Shown: piece by piece, positions 27,931 through 36,248 of the stretch | Numbering within the stretch: the stretch's first letter is position 1 | How the letters are laid out: the number at the start of each line of letters is the position of its first letter | Assembly (NCBI RefSeq): GCF_025989125.1 | Contig: NZ_JAPDNR010000001.1 | Coordinates: 7,180,087-7,244,086 of the forward strand | Length of the DNA stretch: 64,000 nt | From: Chitinophaga nivalis | GTDB lineage: Bacteria; Bacteroidota; Bacteroidia; Chitinophagales; Chitinophagaceae | Direction: 5' to 3' | The notes under the pieces: generated by a model | What the model saw: the letters and a program-made list of their open reading frames with translations, nothing else | Told to the model about the DNA's origin: nothing | Databases searched by the model: none | Made by a program: the position numbers and the translations under genes

Positions 27931-30117
27931 TTAATTTCCCAGTTCCAACTGATTTCTTACCAACTCAAAATATTTTCCTCTTTTTGCCGTCAGCTCAGCA
28001 TGTGTGCCCTGCTCCACCACGGCACCTTTTTCCAGTACGATGATATTATCTGCATGCTTCACGGTGCTGAGCCGGTGTGCCACTACAATCACCGTGCGTT
28101 TATTGAAAAAGCGATCCAGTTTTTCTACGATGGCCTTTTCATTATTGGCATCCAGTGAATTGGTGGCTTCATCCAGGAATAAGAAGGCAGGATCTTTATA
28201 AACAGCGCGGGCTATCATCAGCCGTTGCTTTTGCCCCTGGCTGATGCCCTTACCTGCTGTTCCGATCTTGGTAGCCAGCCCGAAAGGTTCATTGGCAATA
28301 AAGTCTTCCATATTGGCGATTTGCACGGCGTTCTGTATGTTATTCTCGTCCGGAAATTCATCGTTGATGGCGATATTGCGCTCGATGGTATCCGCATACA
28401 CATAACTTTCCTGCAGCACCGAACCGCAGCTGTCGCGCCAAAGGCCGAAATCGATTTGGTCCAGCCGCTTGCCCCCCACCAGGATCTCCCCTTCTTCCGG
28501 GTTGTAATAACGTAACAGCAGTTTCAGGATGGTCGTTTTACCGCTGCCGCTGGCGCCTACAATGGCGGTCGTTTTACCGGTGGGGAAAGTCAGGTTCAGG
28601 CGGGTAAAAACAGGCTCGTTACCGGCCCCGTAGTACCGGAAGGTAAGGTTACGCAGTTCGATGGTTTTATCTTCCGGTAACCGGGTCAGGTAGTCTTTCC
28701 GGATATCTATCTCTTCTTCGGTTTCATAGATTTCGTTCAGGCGTTCCAGGCTGATCTTAGCATCCTGATAGGATTGCATGAATCCCAGCAGGGACTCCAC
28801 CGGATTGCTGACCATACCCACGATATACTGAACCGCCATCATCCCACCGAGGGTGATCTCTCCATCGATGACCGACTTGGCCGATATATAGGTAATCAAA
28901 ATGCTCTTGGCCTGGTTGATCGCCATGGATCCTACTGACTGATACTGAGACAGCGCCAGGCTTTGCACCCGGAATTTGAACAGTTTGGCCTGCAACATCT
29001 CCCAACCCCATCTCTTTTGTTTCTGGGCATTGTTTAGTTTGATGTCCTGCATACTCTGTATCATCTCTACCATGTACGTCTGGTTCTCGGAAGATATTTT
29101 AAATCGCTTATGATCCAGCTCCCGCCGGTATTTCATAAATGCCAGTATCCACAGTGTATACAATACCGTTGCTACAAAGAAGACCAGGAAAATGGTTTTA
29201 TTGTAGATAATAAGCAAACTCCCAAAGATCACCATATTCACCAGCGAGAACAGGGTATTGAGGGTGCTACCTGTCAGGAAGGATTCGATCCGTTGCTGAT
29301 CGGCCATACGTTGCATGATATCGCCGTGTGTCTTGAGGTCGAAGAAACTCATCGGCAGTTTCATGATCTTGATCAGCAGGTCTGTCAGGATAGAGATATT
29401 GACCCGGGTACTGATATGGAGCATGATCCAGGACCGGATGAAGGATACGGCCGTACTACCAATAAAGAGCATCAGCTGGGCAATCAATATCAGATTGATA
29501 AAACTGATATTTTTCGTATTGATACCAATGTCCACCACCGATTGGGCCAGGAACGGTGCGATGAGGGATAAAACGGTACCCAGCACCATTCCCATTATCA
29601 ACTGGATGAACAGGCGCCGGTATTTGTAGAAATAGGTAAATACCTTACTCCATCCCAAAGCCAATGTAGGTTCCTCCTCCTCGATCTGATAGAAGTCCGG
29701 TCCGGGGCTTAGTAACAGACATAATCCGGCCTGTTGTTCTCCGGTAGAAAACCAATGTTTGCTGAATTCCCTCTCTTCATAGGAGACTAATCCACTGGCA
29801 GGATCGGAGATATAGTATTTGTCTTTTCGGATCTTGTACAACACCACAAAGTGTTTCTGATCCCAATGTAAAATACAGGGTAGCTCTACCTGGTTAAGTT
29901 GTGCCAGGGTCAGGCGCACCCCGTAGGAGCGGAATCCCAGTTTTTCAGCGGCCTCCGAGATACCCAGCAGGTTGACGCCATTTCGGGTTGTCTGGCATAG
30001 CTTGCGTATCTTATGAATGGATACGAGTTGTCCGTAATATTTGAAGATAATACGCAGACAGGTGGCGCCGCAGTCCATCATGTCCATTTGCTTGTAATGC
30101 GGGAAACGTTTCAGCAT
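27931..30117 (-). CDS. C39-peptidase ABC exporter (PCAT) for GG-leader peptides
   Basis: A 728-residue bacteriocin-type ABC transporter. The N-terminal C39 cysteine protease is intact, with Gln10, Cys16 (MDCGATCL), His89 (QKHFVVLY) and Asp105 (SDPASG). It cuts the leader after Gly-Gly. A six-helix transmembrane domain follows (about 165-440). The nucleotide-binding domain has Walker A GASGSGKTT, signature SQGQKQR, Walker B AFLFLDEATN and the switch histidine VVAHRLSTV. It processes and exports the precursor peptide encoded in the same cluster and works with the downstream HlyD protein. Confidence 0.95.
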   Translation of the reverse strand: MLKRFPHYKQMDMMDCGATCLRIIFKYYGQLVSIHKIRKLCQTTRNGVNLLGISEAAEKLGFRSYGVRLTLAQLNQVELPCILHWDQKHFVVLYKIRKDKYYISDPASGLVSYEEREFSKHWFSTGEQQAGLCLLLSPGPDFYQIEEEEPTLALGWSKVFTYFYKYRRLFIQLIMGMVLGTVLSLIAPFLAQSVVDIGINTKNISFINLILIAQLMLFIGSTAVSFIRSWIMLHISTRVNISILTDLLIKIMKLPMSFFDLKTHGDIMQRMADQQRIESFLTGSTLNTLFSLVNMVIFGSLLIIYNKTIFLVFFVATVLYTLWILAFMKYRRELDHKRFKISSENQTYMVEMIQSMQDIKLNNAQKQKRWGWEMLQAKLFKFRVQSLALSQYQSVGSMAINQAKSILITYISAKSVIDGEITLGGMMAVQYIVGMVSNPVESLLGFMQSYQDAKISLERLNEIYETEEEIDIRKDYLTRLPEDKTIELRNLTFRYYGAGNEPVFTRLNLTFPTGKTTAIVGASGSGKTTILKLLLRYYNPEEGEILVGGKRLDQIDFGLWRDSCGSVLQESYVYADTIERNIAINDEFPDENNIQNAVQIANMEDFIANEPFGLATKIGTAGKGISQGQKQRLMIARAVYKDPAFLFLDEATNSLDANNEKAIVEKLDRFFNKRTVIVVAHRLSTVKHADNIIVLEKGAVVEQGTHAELTAKRGKYFELVRNQLELGN

Positions 30118-30196
30118 GTATAAAGTTGTCTCTCTTCAGGTCTATTCTGTTGCCAATGATGTGGGTATTGTTACTTCCGGGAATCGTACTGTAGAT

Positions 30197-31339
30197 CTAC
30201 GGCTGCTGAATGGTGTATTTACGGAGTATTTTTTCCAGCTGCTCCATCTCTATATCCTTTTCAACAATAATATTATCCGCTGTACGTAACAATAAATATC
30301 TCGGTACGCCGATGAGGTGTATTTTCTGCGTCAGTTTTCTGCCCTCCTGCTCATCCAGCCAGTAATTGGGATAGTTAAACGGCTTTTGTTGCAGGTGTTT
30401 TTCCCAATCAGCTTTCCGGCTGGAGATCGCTATACCTGCAATGGCGTAGGATTTATGATGCTGTGCTTTAATAGCTAATCTATTTAAGACAGGGTGCTGC
30501 TGAATACAGGGACCACACCAGGTAGCCCAGATATCAATCAGCAGATAGGGATATTGTGCAGCCAGTACTTTAAATGCAGTACTACCTGGTATTGTTTCAA
30601 AGTTCAATTGAGGGAAAATGCCATCGTCCAGTCTGATACGATTCGCTGTTACATAATCAGCATATTGCTTCATCAGCTCCGCAAGTATGGCGGGAGAAAA
30701 CCGGCTGGTATCCAGGTGATCGATGGCTGCTTTTATGCTATCGCTGATAAGATAGGCAGACGGCCTGAATAGGCTCTGTAATCTTTGCAAAGCGATGTAG
30801 CTGCTGTTATATTTTTTTATGAGTGTCAGTTCATGGAGGTATTTTTCTACGCTGATACTGTCCATGCCTGGTATCGTCAGATATGGGTTTTTCATTTTTT
30901 CGGTGTAGGTATTTTCTATATCTCTGAAAAGACCTTCTACCTGATTTTCCATTCCGCCTTCCACCATGAATGCTCCCGACGTAACGTTGAGATGAAGGGA
31001 AACAACATTGGTATCAATAATAAAATATCTTTTGATGGAAGTGGATGGATCATTGCTCAGATCTTTATATTCCAGTATGGCTGACGCTGGGTTTGCATTG
31101 TCAAATCCGGCTGTTACTGTCTGCGAGAAACAGCCAGCTGCATCAACGGACAGTTGAAAAGTATCACGGTCTGTACGGTATGTCAATACGAATTTTTGGG
31201 TATTGGGATAAGGTTTCAGGCAACCTTTTATGGTAACATTCTTTTTTTCCGATCCGGCTTTCTGCCCGTAAGATACAATGGCGACACAGGAAAAAATCAG
31301 CAAAACAGCACATTTCAACAGTTCTTTTGTCATACTCAT
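30197..31339 (-). CDS. DUF4369-TlpA thioredoxin-like lipid-side oxidoreductase
   Basis: A 380-residue exported protein (signal peptide LKCAVLLIFSCVAIVSYGQ). A DUF4369 beta domain is followed by a helical linker and a C-terminal TlpA/AhpC-type thioredoxin fold with active site WATWC275-GPC278 and the cis-proline segment IGVPRYLL. It faces the periplasm and reduces or rearranges disulfides. Its start overlaps the stop of the upstream DUF4369 gene (ATGA), showing translational coupling. Together with the VKOR-thioredoxin fusion it fits a role in disulfide handling of the secreted cysteine-rich peptide. Confidence 0.88.
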   Translation of the reverse strand: MSMTKELLKCAVLLIFSCVAIVSYGQKAGSEKKNVTIKGCLKPYPNTQKFVLTYRTDRDTFQLSVDAAGCFSQTVTAGFDNANPASAILEYKDLSNDPSTSIKRYFIIDTNVVSLHLNVTSGAFMVEGGMENQVEGLFRDIENTYTEKMKNPYLTIPGMDSISVEKYLHELTLIKKYNSSYIALQRLQSLFRPSAYLISDSIKAAIDHLDTSRFSPAILAELMKQYADYVTANRIRLDDGIFPQLNFETIPGSTAFKVLAAQYPYLLIDIWATWCGPCIQQHPVLNRLAIKAQHHKSYAIAGIAISSRKADWEKHLQQKPFNYPNYWLDEQEGRKLTQKIHLIGVPRYLLLRTADNIIVEKDIEMEQLEKILRKYTIQQP

Positions 31340-32049
31340 TTTTTTGTAGCCATCAATTTTTCATACAGTCTCTTACCATAAAAACTTTTTTTGATAGCCT
31401 CGGGCAATTCATTGTAATAATGAATATACCTGTCGTAAGTTAGATCCGGCGCACTTTGCAGTATATAGGTCATTTCATAGGTGCCCTTATAGGTGACCGA
31501 TGCCTGATAATAAAGATCCGACAGGGATTTATTCACCGTTTCCCACTCTTCTTTATAGACATTCTTTTGATACCCGGATTCACTGTTGGCTATCAGCTCC
31601 TGTAGTTCTCTTTGTTTTTTTCCCAGCGCGCCTTGCTTTTGTGCCAGCGTCACCCATAGATTATGAAAAAAAGAGGTAGTGACTACCTTCACATCATAAC
31701 CTACTTTATTATTTGCTAATTTTTCCTGGAAGAAAGTACAGACATACTTACTGCTGTCGATAAGAATTTTTGTACCCATTTTTTTAGATAGAACGATCGA
31801 GGCAACAGCTGGTGTGGCTACCTCTCCTTCAAACTTAAAATGCCCGTCTTTGATAATAGTCGTATAGCACTGACGGGAGTTCAGCAATTCCATCGTGATC
31901 GTATCTCCGTCTTTAAAGCTATAGGGGTGGACATCTCCCAACAGTTTATTATCAAATTCCCCCTCAACGCAATAATGATATTGGGAGAAAGAAAAATATG
32001 GCAGCAACAACAGCAACCAGGTACCCATCAAACGAATATATTGCTTCAT
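31336..32049 (-). CDS. DUF4369-only exported protein
   Basis: A 237-residue protein with a signal peptide (LMGTWLLLLLPYFSFS). Residues about 23-110 resemble DUF4369 (VEGEFDNKLLG, then DGDTITMELL and KDGHFKFEGEV). The remaining helical half matches the linker of the downstream TlpA-like protein but no thioredoxin domain follows. The stop overlaps the next start by four bases. It may be a chaperone-like or scaffold partner of the thioredoxin, or a duplicated copy that lost its catalytic half. Confidence 0.75.
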   Translation of the reverse strand: MKQYIRLMGTWLLLLLPYFSFSQYHYCVEGEFDNKLLGDVHPYSFKDGDTITMELLNSRQCYTTIIKDGHFKFEGEVATPAVASIVLSKKMGTKILIDSSKYVCTFFQEKLANNKVGYDVKVVTTSFFHNLWVTLAQKQGALGKKQRELQELIANSESGYQKNVYKEEWETVNKSLSDLYYQASVTYKGTYEMTYILQSAPDLTYDRYIHYYNELPEAIKKSFYGKRLYEKLMATKK

Positions 32050-32068
32050 ACGCTATTATTTTCTAAAC

Positions 32069-32115
32069 CTGAATGAGTTTTAACCAGCTGTAATCCCTGG
32101 TTAAAACTCATTCAG
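32069..32115 (-). terminator. Intercistronic 19-bp hairpin after the precursor gene
   Basis: A perfect 19-bp stem (CTGAATGAGTTTTAACCAG and complement) with a 9-base loop lies 16 bp after the precursor stop and before the DUF4369 gene. There is no long T tract after it, so partial termination or 3'-end protection of the abundant precursor mRNA is more likely than full termination. Confidence 0.75.
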
Positions 32116-32131
32116 CATGTTATTTGATCAC

Positions 32132-32488
32132 TTAGTTAGACGATGCAAACACAGATGACCAGCTGGCACAACCCGATGCATTATCACAGGCAGTCTTACA
32201 GCCGTCTGAACATAATTCCTGGGTATTGGCACTGGAGGAAATCGGGAAATCAACACTCGTTCCGGAAGTTGTTTTCAATGTACAGGAGCAGGAATGTGCC
32301 ATTTCATCACTACCATCCAAACAATCCATGACACCGTCCATTTCTTTAGATATGGGGATACAGGTACCATTCCTACATGCGAATTCGTTCGGTGCGCACC
32401 AGCTACCACCTGTTACATTTTTCAGGTTTTCTCTGGACAGTTGTTGAATGCCTAATGTACCTAAATCTTTCAGCGAAATTTTTTTCAT
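32132..32488 (-). CDS. GG-leader precursor peptide with an LDL-receptor class A-like domain
   Basis: The ATG at 32488 gives a 118-residue precursor. Residues 1-28 (MKKISLKDLGTLGIQQLSRE to NVTGG) form a typical Bacteroidota GG leader, with predicted cleavage after Gly28 by the cluster's C39 exporter. Residues 31-67 match an LDLa repeat: C31-x6-C38-x4-C43-x6-[M50]-DG-x2-D-C56-x-DGSDE, then C67. The spacing is canonical to C56; the stretch before C67 is two residues longer. Cysteine IV is Met50. The side-chain calcium ligands are all there (D51, D55, D61, E62), as are F36 and I44-P45. A Ser/Thr-rich region leads to a second cysteine cluster (C93, C97, C101, C107). Ten cysteines lie after the leader, an even number. 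A frame from 32629 would add 47 residues of no family character. The function is unknown: secreted disulfide-bonded bacteriocin, toxin or adhesive peptide. Confidence 0.88.
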   Translation of the reverse strand: MKKISLKDLGTLGIQQLSRENLKNVTGGSWCAPNEFACRNGTCIPISKEMDGVMDCLDGSDEMAHSCSCTLKTTSGTSVDFPISSSANTQELCSDGCKTACDNASGCASWSSVFASSN

Positions 32489-32606
32489 AATTGTGAAATT
32501 GAGATGAATACCTGATGTCCGCTCACTCCGGGGCATCTTGAGAGGGCCTTTGACAGGGAGCCTTCTGTTTGCCCAAGATCGTTTGCAACCGGTCCTGGCT
32601 ATTTTT

Positions 32607-34247
32607 CTAGAAAAAGTTCCTGAGTTCATTTACCCGATAGCTATCCGGCAATTCTCTGCCGTTGATGTATATCGTTGGGGTAGCCCTGATCTTCATATCG
32701 TTGCACCAGTCGCGCATCGCGAATATTTTTTCCTGTTGTTCCTGCAGTTCTCCGTTCATCGGATATTTTTGTGCGAAGGCTTCATAGTCTTTATGGGGAG
32801 CCAAGTACCAGTCATCCAGTGCCAGCTGTACCTTTTCATGGCCATATTTTTGTTGTATCGCCAGCAGGTGTGCTACGGGGGGCGTTCTTTTATCGGTATC
32901 CTCTCCGGTGGCGGTAAATATGATACGTATCCTTACATCCGGGTTTGTTTTGATGATATGTTCCAATTCCGGATGTACTTTAGAACACGGACCACAATAA
33001 GGGTTGCATACCTTAATAATCTCGTGGGTAGCCTGCGGGTTGCCGACTACGATACCCAGGTGATCGACCGGAATAGTAACCCGGTCGCTTTTATCCAGTA
33101 ACGCCTGAAATATCTCGGGGTTATAGCGCAGCTTTTTCCATCTCTTTTCATAACTTTTCCCATCACGGGCATCCTTGAGTTGCGGTATGGCCATATTGGT
33201 CAGCAGCAAAAAGAAAAGGCCTGTAAACAGGATCGCCGCCATCGTATATGGAGCGATAGCGGTGATGAATGCAGGTGTGCCCGGCAAACAGCCCACTGCC
33301 ATCAGTGCATTCACAGCTAATACCGCCTGTACAGCCAGGCAAAGCGGACACCATTGCCTGACTACCTTCCACTGATAATAGATGGAAAATAAAATATAGG
33401 GAGCCACCAACAGCGACAGCACAGACCACATCAGCATAAAGCTGGTGTTAGCAGGAAAAAGTACCTGTGTAGTGAAAAAAGTAGCAAAGAATGTAAATCC
33501 CCATACGGACCAGCTGATCCCCATCAGCGATGCTTTTGAAGAGGACAGCACCGCATTGCAGCTCAGCTTTTTGCTTTTGCCGCCGCATACTTCCTTAATA
33601 AAGGGATTGTGTGCATCTATCTCGTTCCAAATCAGCAATGATGAAACAACCAGTCCCAGGAAAGCCGACAGCAGATATCCCAATCCGTACCAGGTTTGCA
33701 TGCCAACAGGCTGAGACAGGATATAACCACCCGCCAGCAATATGGCAGCCAATACCAGGAATACCGGCACGCGCTTCGTCAACATATGATTCCGTTGCTT
33801 TTTGCTGTTTTCAACAAAATGGGCTTCGTCCCTGGGTGCAGTAGTATCCAGCAACAGGATGATGTGCTTATCTATCTGCTCAAAATCTGCCACCGGAATA
33901 CTTATAGGCTTTTCCGTAATCGGATCCAGGTATTCAATATGCTCCGCTGTTGTACTGGTTACGAGGGTAAAGCAGGCGATGGGCCAACCTTCCTGTTGTA
34001 TGGAACAAATAAAAGGCGTTTCAAATGCATCATAACTATGCACTCCTTTTTCTATGGCGCCGGATTCAATACCATATTCAAAAAGCGTATCCTTGATGGC
34101 AAGCAGGGAAGGATATTCTACGTGGCGCTGCAGGGTTTCAGACAATCCGGTATGGGTAACATTAACCTGCAGTTTTTTTAATAAATAATGACAAGTCTTA
34201 AAAAGATCATTCTCTTTTTTACTGGCAAATAACGTGGCTATCGACAT
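32607..34247 (-). CDS. Fusion of C39-like, VKOR and thioredoxin domains (disulfide-forming membrane protein)
   Basis: A 546-residue fusion. Residues about 1-130 resemble a degenerate C39-type domain (HVEYPSLLAIKDTLFEYGIE, then HIEYLDPITEKPI). A vitamin K epoxide reductase-like membrane domain follows (about 155-360, several helices) with a quinone-reactive W-C300-PLC303 motif and the loop cysteines EVCGG and LSCNAV. The C-terminal periplasmic thioredoxin carries VCNPYC414-415-region and C418-GPC421, with IRATPTIYING as the cis-Pro segment. VKOR passes electrons from new disulfides to quinone through the fused thioredoxin. It precedes the LDLa precursor gene by 118 bp, which fits a disulfide-forming enzyme for that peptide; the C39-like part may bind its leader. 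Confidence 0.87.
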   Translation of the reverse strand: MSIATLFASKKENDLFKTCHYLLKKLQVNVTHTGLSETLQRHVEYPSLLAIKDTLFEYGIESGAIEKGVHSYDAFETPFICSIQQEGWPIACFTLVTSTTAEHIEYLDPITEKPISIPVADFEQIDKHIILLLDTTAPRDEAHFVENSKKQRNHMLTKRVPVFLVLAAILLAGGYILSQPVGMQTWYGLGYLLSAFLGLVVSSLLIWNEIDAHNPFIKEVCGGKSKKLSCNAVLSSSKASLMGISWSVWGFTFFATFFTTQVLFPANTSFMLMWSVLSLLVAPYILFSIYYQWKVVRQWCPLCLAVQAVLAVNALMAVGCLPGTPAFITAIAPYTMAAILFTGLFFLLLTNMAIPQLKDARDGKSYEKRWKKLRYNPEIFQALLDKSDRVTIPVDHLGIVVGNPQATHEIIKVCNPYCGPCSKVHPELEHIIKTNPDVRIRIIFTATGEDTDKRTPPVAHLLAIQQKYGHEKVQLALDDWYLAPHKDYEAFAQKYPMNGELQEQQEKIFAMRDWCNDMKIRATPTIYINGRELPDSYRVNELRNFF

Positions 34248-34275
34248 AATTACAGCTATGAACAGGTGACGGTCT

Positions 34276-34305
34276 TAAAGATATACGAAACTTTTAAAAT
34301 TCAAA
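34276..34305 (-). promoter_or_regulatory. Possible Bacteroidota-type promoter of the peptide cluster
   Basis: On the minus strand TTTG (34305-34302) is followed after 18 bases by TATCTTTA (34283-34276), close to the Bacteroidota -33/-7 pattern TTTG and TAnnTTTG. It lies 29 bp before the VKOR-fusion start. The rest of the 400-bp divergent gap (34248-34648) is AT-rich, with no gene I can support. Confidence 0.35.
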
Positions 34306-34648
34306 TATTTTTATCTATGTAGATAAAATGAGCAAGTATTATTTCGATTATTTAAAATGATTTCAACAATTTATTTCAAACGCGCACTTCTTTCAAACAC
34401 TTATTCACAGCCGGTTTCCGGACAATATAGTTTTACCGGATACATAATAGAAAGGCCGCATAAAAAAATTTGCTGTAAAATTCAGCTGGAGAAAATATTA
34501 TATTGGCTTACTTTAAAGCGGCAGCTGTGCCTGTTTTTTTGCTTCCGCTAATTACCCGTACACGTTAATGAAGAAAAATGAAAAAAGCCAACCCTATAGT
34601 CATAACTAATGAAGAGGAATCTATGCCGAACACAAATAAGGAAAACTG

Positions 34649-35962
34649 ATGCGTCCTATTTTTCTGTTGACCTTTTGCTGTCTGTTGGCTAATCCGCTAT
34701 TGGCTCAGACCACACTGAATATTGATCAGTCTTTTGCATTACTGGCATCGCAAAATGAGGCGCTCCGTCAGGCCAATATCAATGTGCTATTAGCCACGGT
34801 AGATGTAAAGGACGCCCGGAATGCCTTTCTGCCAACTTTGTCGTTTAATGCAGGCCATACCTATAACATGGGACTTGCCTTTGACCAGATCGCCGGCCAG
34901 CTGGTGACCGGCAATAAATGGTCGAATACCGCCAATGCCAACCTGAGTACACGCACTACGCTATTCCAGGGATTCAGTCAAATCAATAAACTCAAACAGG
35001 CGCTATTAAGTCTGGAAAGTAAAGCAATACAGCAAAATCAACTCCGCCAATCCCTCAAACTGGAATTGCTGGCGCGATACTTTGATGCTACGGCCAACCA
35101 TGCTTTATATGAAATCAGTCTGAAACAGTTGCAGTACGCACAGGAGCAGCTGGAACAGGAACGCGCAAAATTTGCCTTACAGACCAATACATTGGTAGAT
35201 GTAGCCCAGGCCGAAAGTCAGGTGGCCACCAACGAGCTAAGTGGTATTGTCAGCAATACCGCCTGCAACAGTAGTCTGGTTGCACTAAAACAACTGTTGG
35301 GTATACCGCTGACAGACACTGTGCAACTGGAAACACCCAACCAGGATATTGCAGCTACAGCGCCGCAACATGGCGATAGCCTGCCCGCACATGATCCTGC
35401 GATTCAACTCGCTGCATTATCATTACAACAGTCCACTTTAAATTTAAGATATGCCAGGGCGCCCTACTATCCCACCATCAGTTTCTTTAGTGGCTATGGT
35501 ACCAACTATTCTTCCGAGCGTAAGGATTATATGAGCGGGCACTATATGCCTTTTGGAGATCAGGTAAACCAGAATAAAGCGTTGAATTTCGGGGTGTCTC
35601 TCTCCATGCCGGTTTTTGATGCCTTTAAAACCCGGAATAATATCAGCAGACTAAAACTTGATCTGCAACAAAAACAATCTGAGCTGAATAAAGTAAAGAC
35701 AGAACGGGAGAAAGTGCTCATCATGGCCACACAGGAATATCAGAAATCGGTGAAGGAGTATCAGGTATTGCAGGTGCAATACCATGCATTGGAAAAGAAT
35801 TATCAGGCGATGAAAGAGCGCTATGATATCGGAGAAACCAGTGCCATGGAATATAACAAGGCTTTACTGGATTATAATGTGGCTGCTGCCAATGTGATCA
35901 AAGCTAAATATACACTGATGTACAATGTAGAGGTACTCCGGGTATTGAGGGGAGAAAGATAA
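34649..35962 (+). CDS. TolC-family outer-membrane efflux protein
   Basis: A 437-residue outer-membrane protein with a signal peptide (IFLLTFCCLLANPLLAQ) and the TolC/OEP double repeat of coiled-coil helices (about 25-215 and 245-435), ending in a helical DYNVAAANVIKAKYTLMYN stretch. It forms the trimeric channel of tripartite export. It is divergent from the peptide-export cluster, and with the C39 ABC exporter and HlyD protein it would complete a type I secretion route. The link is by location and inference. Confidence 0.9.
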   Translation: MRPIFLLTFCCLLANPLLAQTTLNIDQSFALLASQNEALRQANINVLLATVDVKDARNAFLPTLSFNAGHTYNMGLAFDQIAGQLVTGNKWSNTANANLSTRTTLFQGFSQINKLKQALLSLESKAIQQNQLRQSLKLELLARYFDATANHALYEISLKQLQYAQEQLEQERAKFALQTNTLVDVAQAESQVATNELSGIVSNTACNSSLVALKQLLGIPLTDTVQLETPNQDIAATAPQHGDSLPAHDPAIQLAALSLQQSTLNLRYARAPYYPTISFFSGYGTNYSSERKDYMSGHYMPFGDQVNQNKALNFGVSLSMPVFDAFKTRNNISRLKLDLQQKQSELNKVKTEREKVLIMATQEYQKSVKEYQVLQVQYHALEKNYQAMKERYDIGETSAMEYNKALLDYNVAAANVIKAKYTLMYNVEVLRVLRGER

Positions 35963-36196
35963 TGTTGTCTGTTTTTGGAGGTGAAAAAATGCCTGTATTT
36001 TTATATCCCTGTTAAAAATGTCCGGAATAATGAATCATCCCACTATATACCGGCAAATTTCTTTCAAATGGCAGGTAGACTGTGATGCCTTCCACATCAT
36101 CCATAAAACCTATACCGCCCGATATGATTTACGCACCACCCAAATAACATTACCACTATAATACCTTTCACTACCCATCATTAAATTCAGCAGATA

Positions 36197-36233
36197 GCAA
36201 AATCGTAGCAAGGAATCCCTGCTACGATTTTGC
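36197..36233. terminator. Bidirectional terminator
   Basis: A perfect 14-bp stem (GCAAAATCGTAGCA and complement) with a 9-base loop sits between the TolC-like gene and the end of the convergent phospholipase gene, 15 bp from the latter's stop. Confidence 0.7.
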
Positions 36234-36248
36234 AAAAATATATTTGCT

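Noticed and set aside
32489..32629. Upstream extension of the LDLa precursor frame
   Set aside because: It adds 47 residues without leader features; the GG leader starts exactly at the ATG at 32488.
34357..34551. 64-residue frame in the TolC/VKOR divergent gap, considered as a second precursor
   Set aside because: It has no GG leader, and its basic, cysteine-poor sequence fits chance coding in AT-rich DNA.
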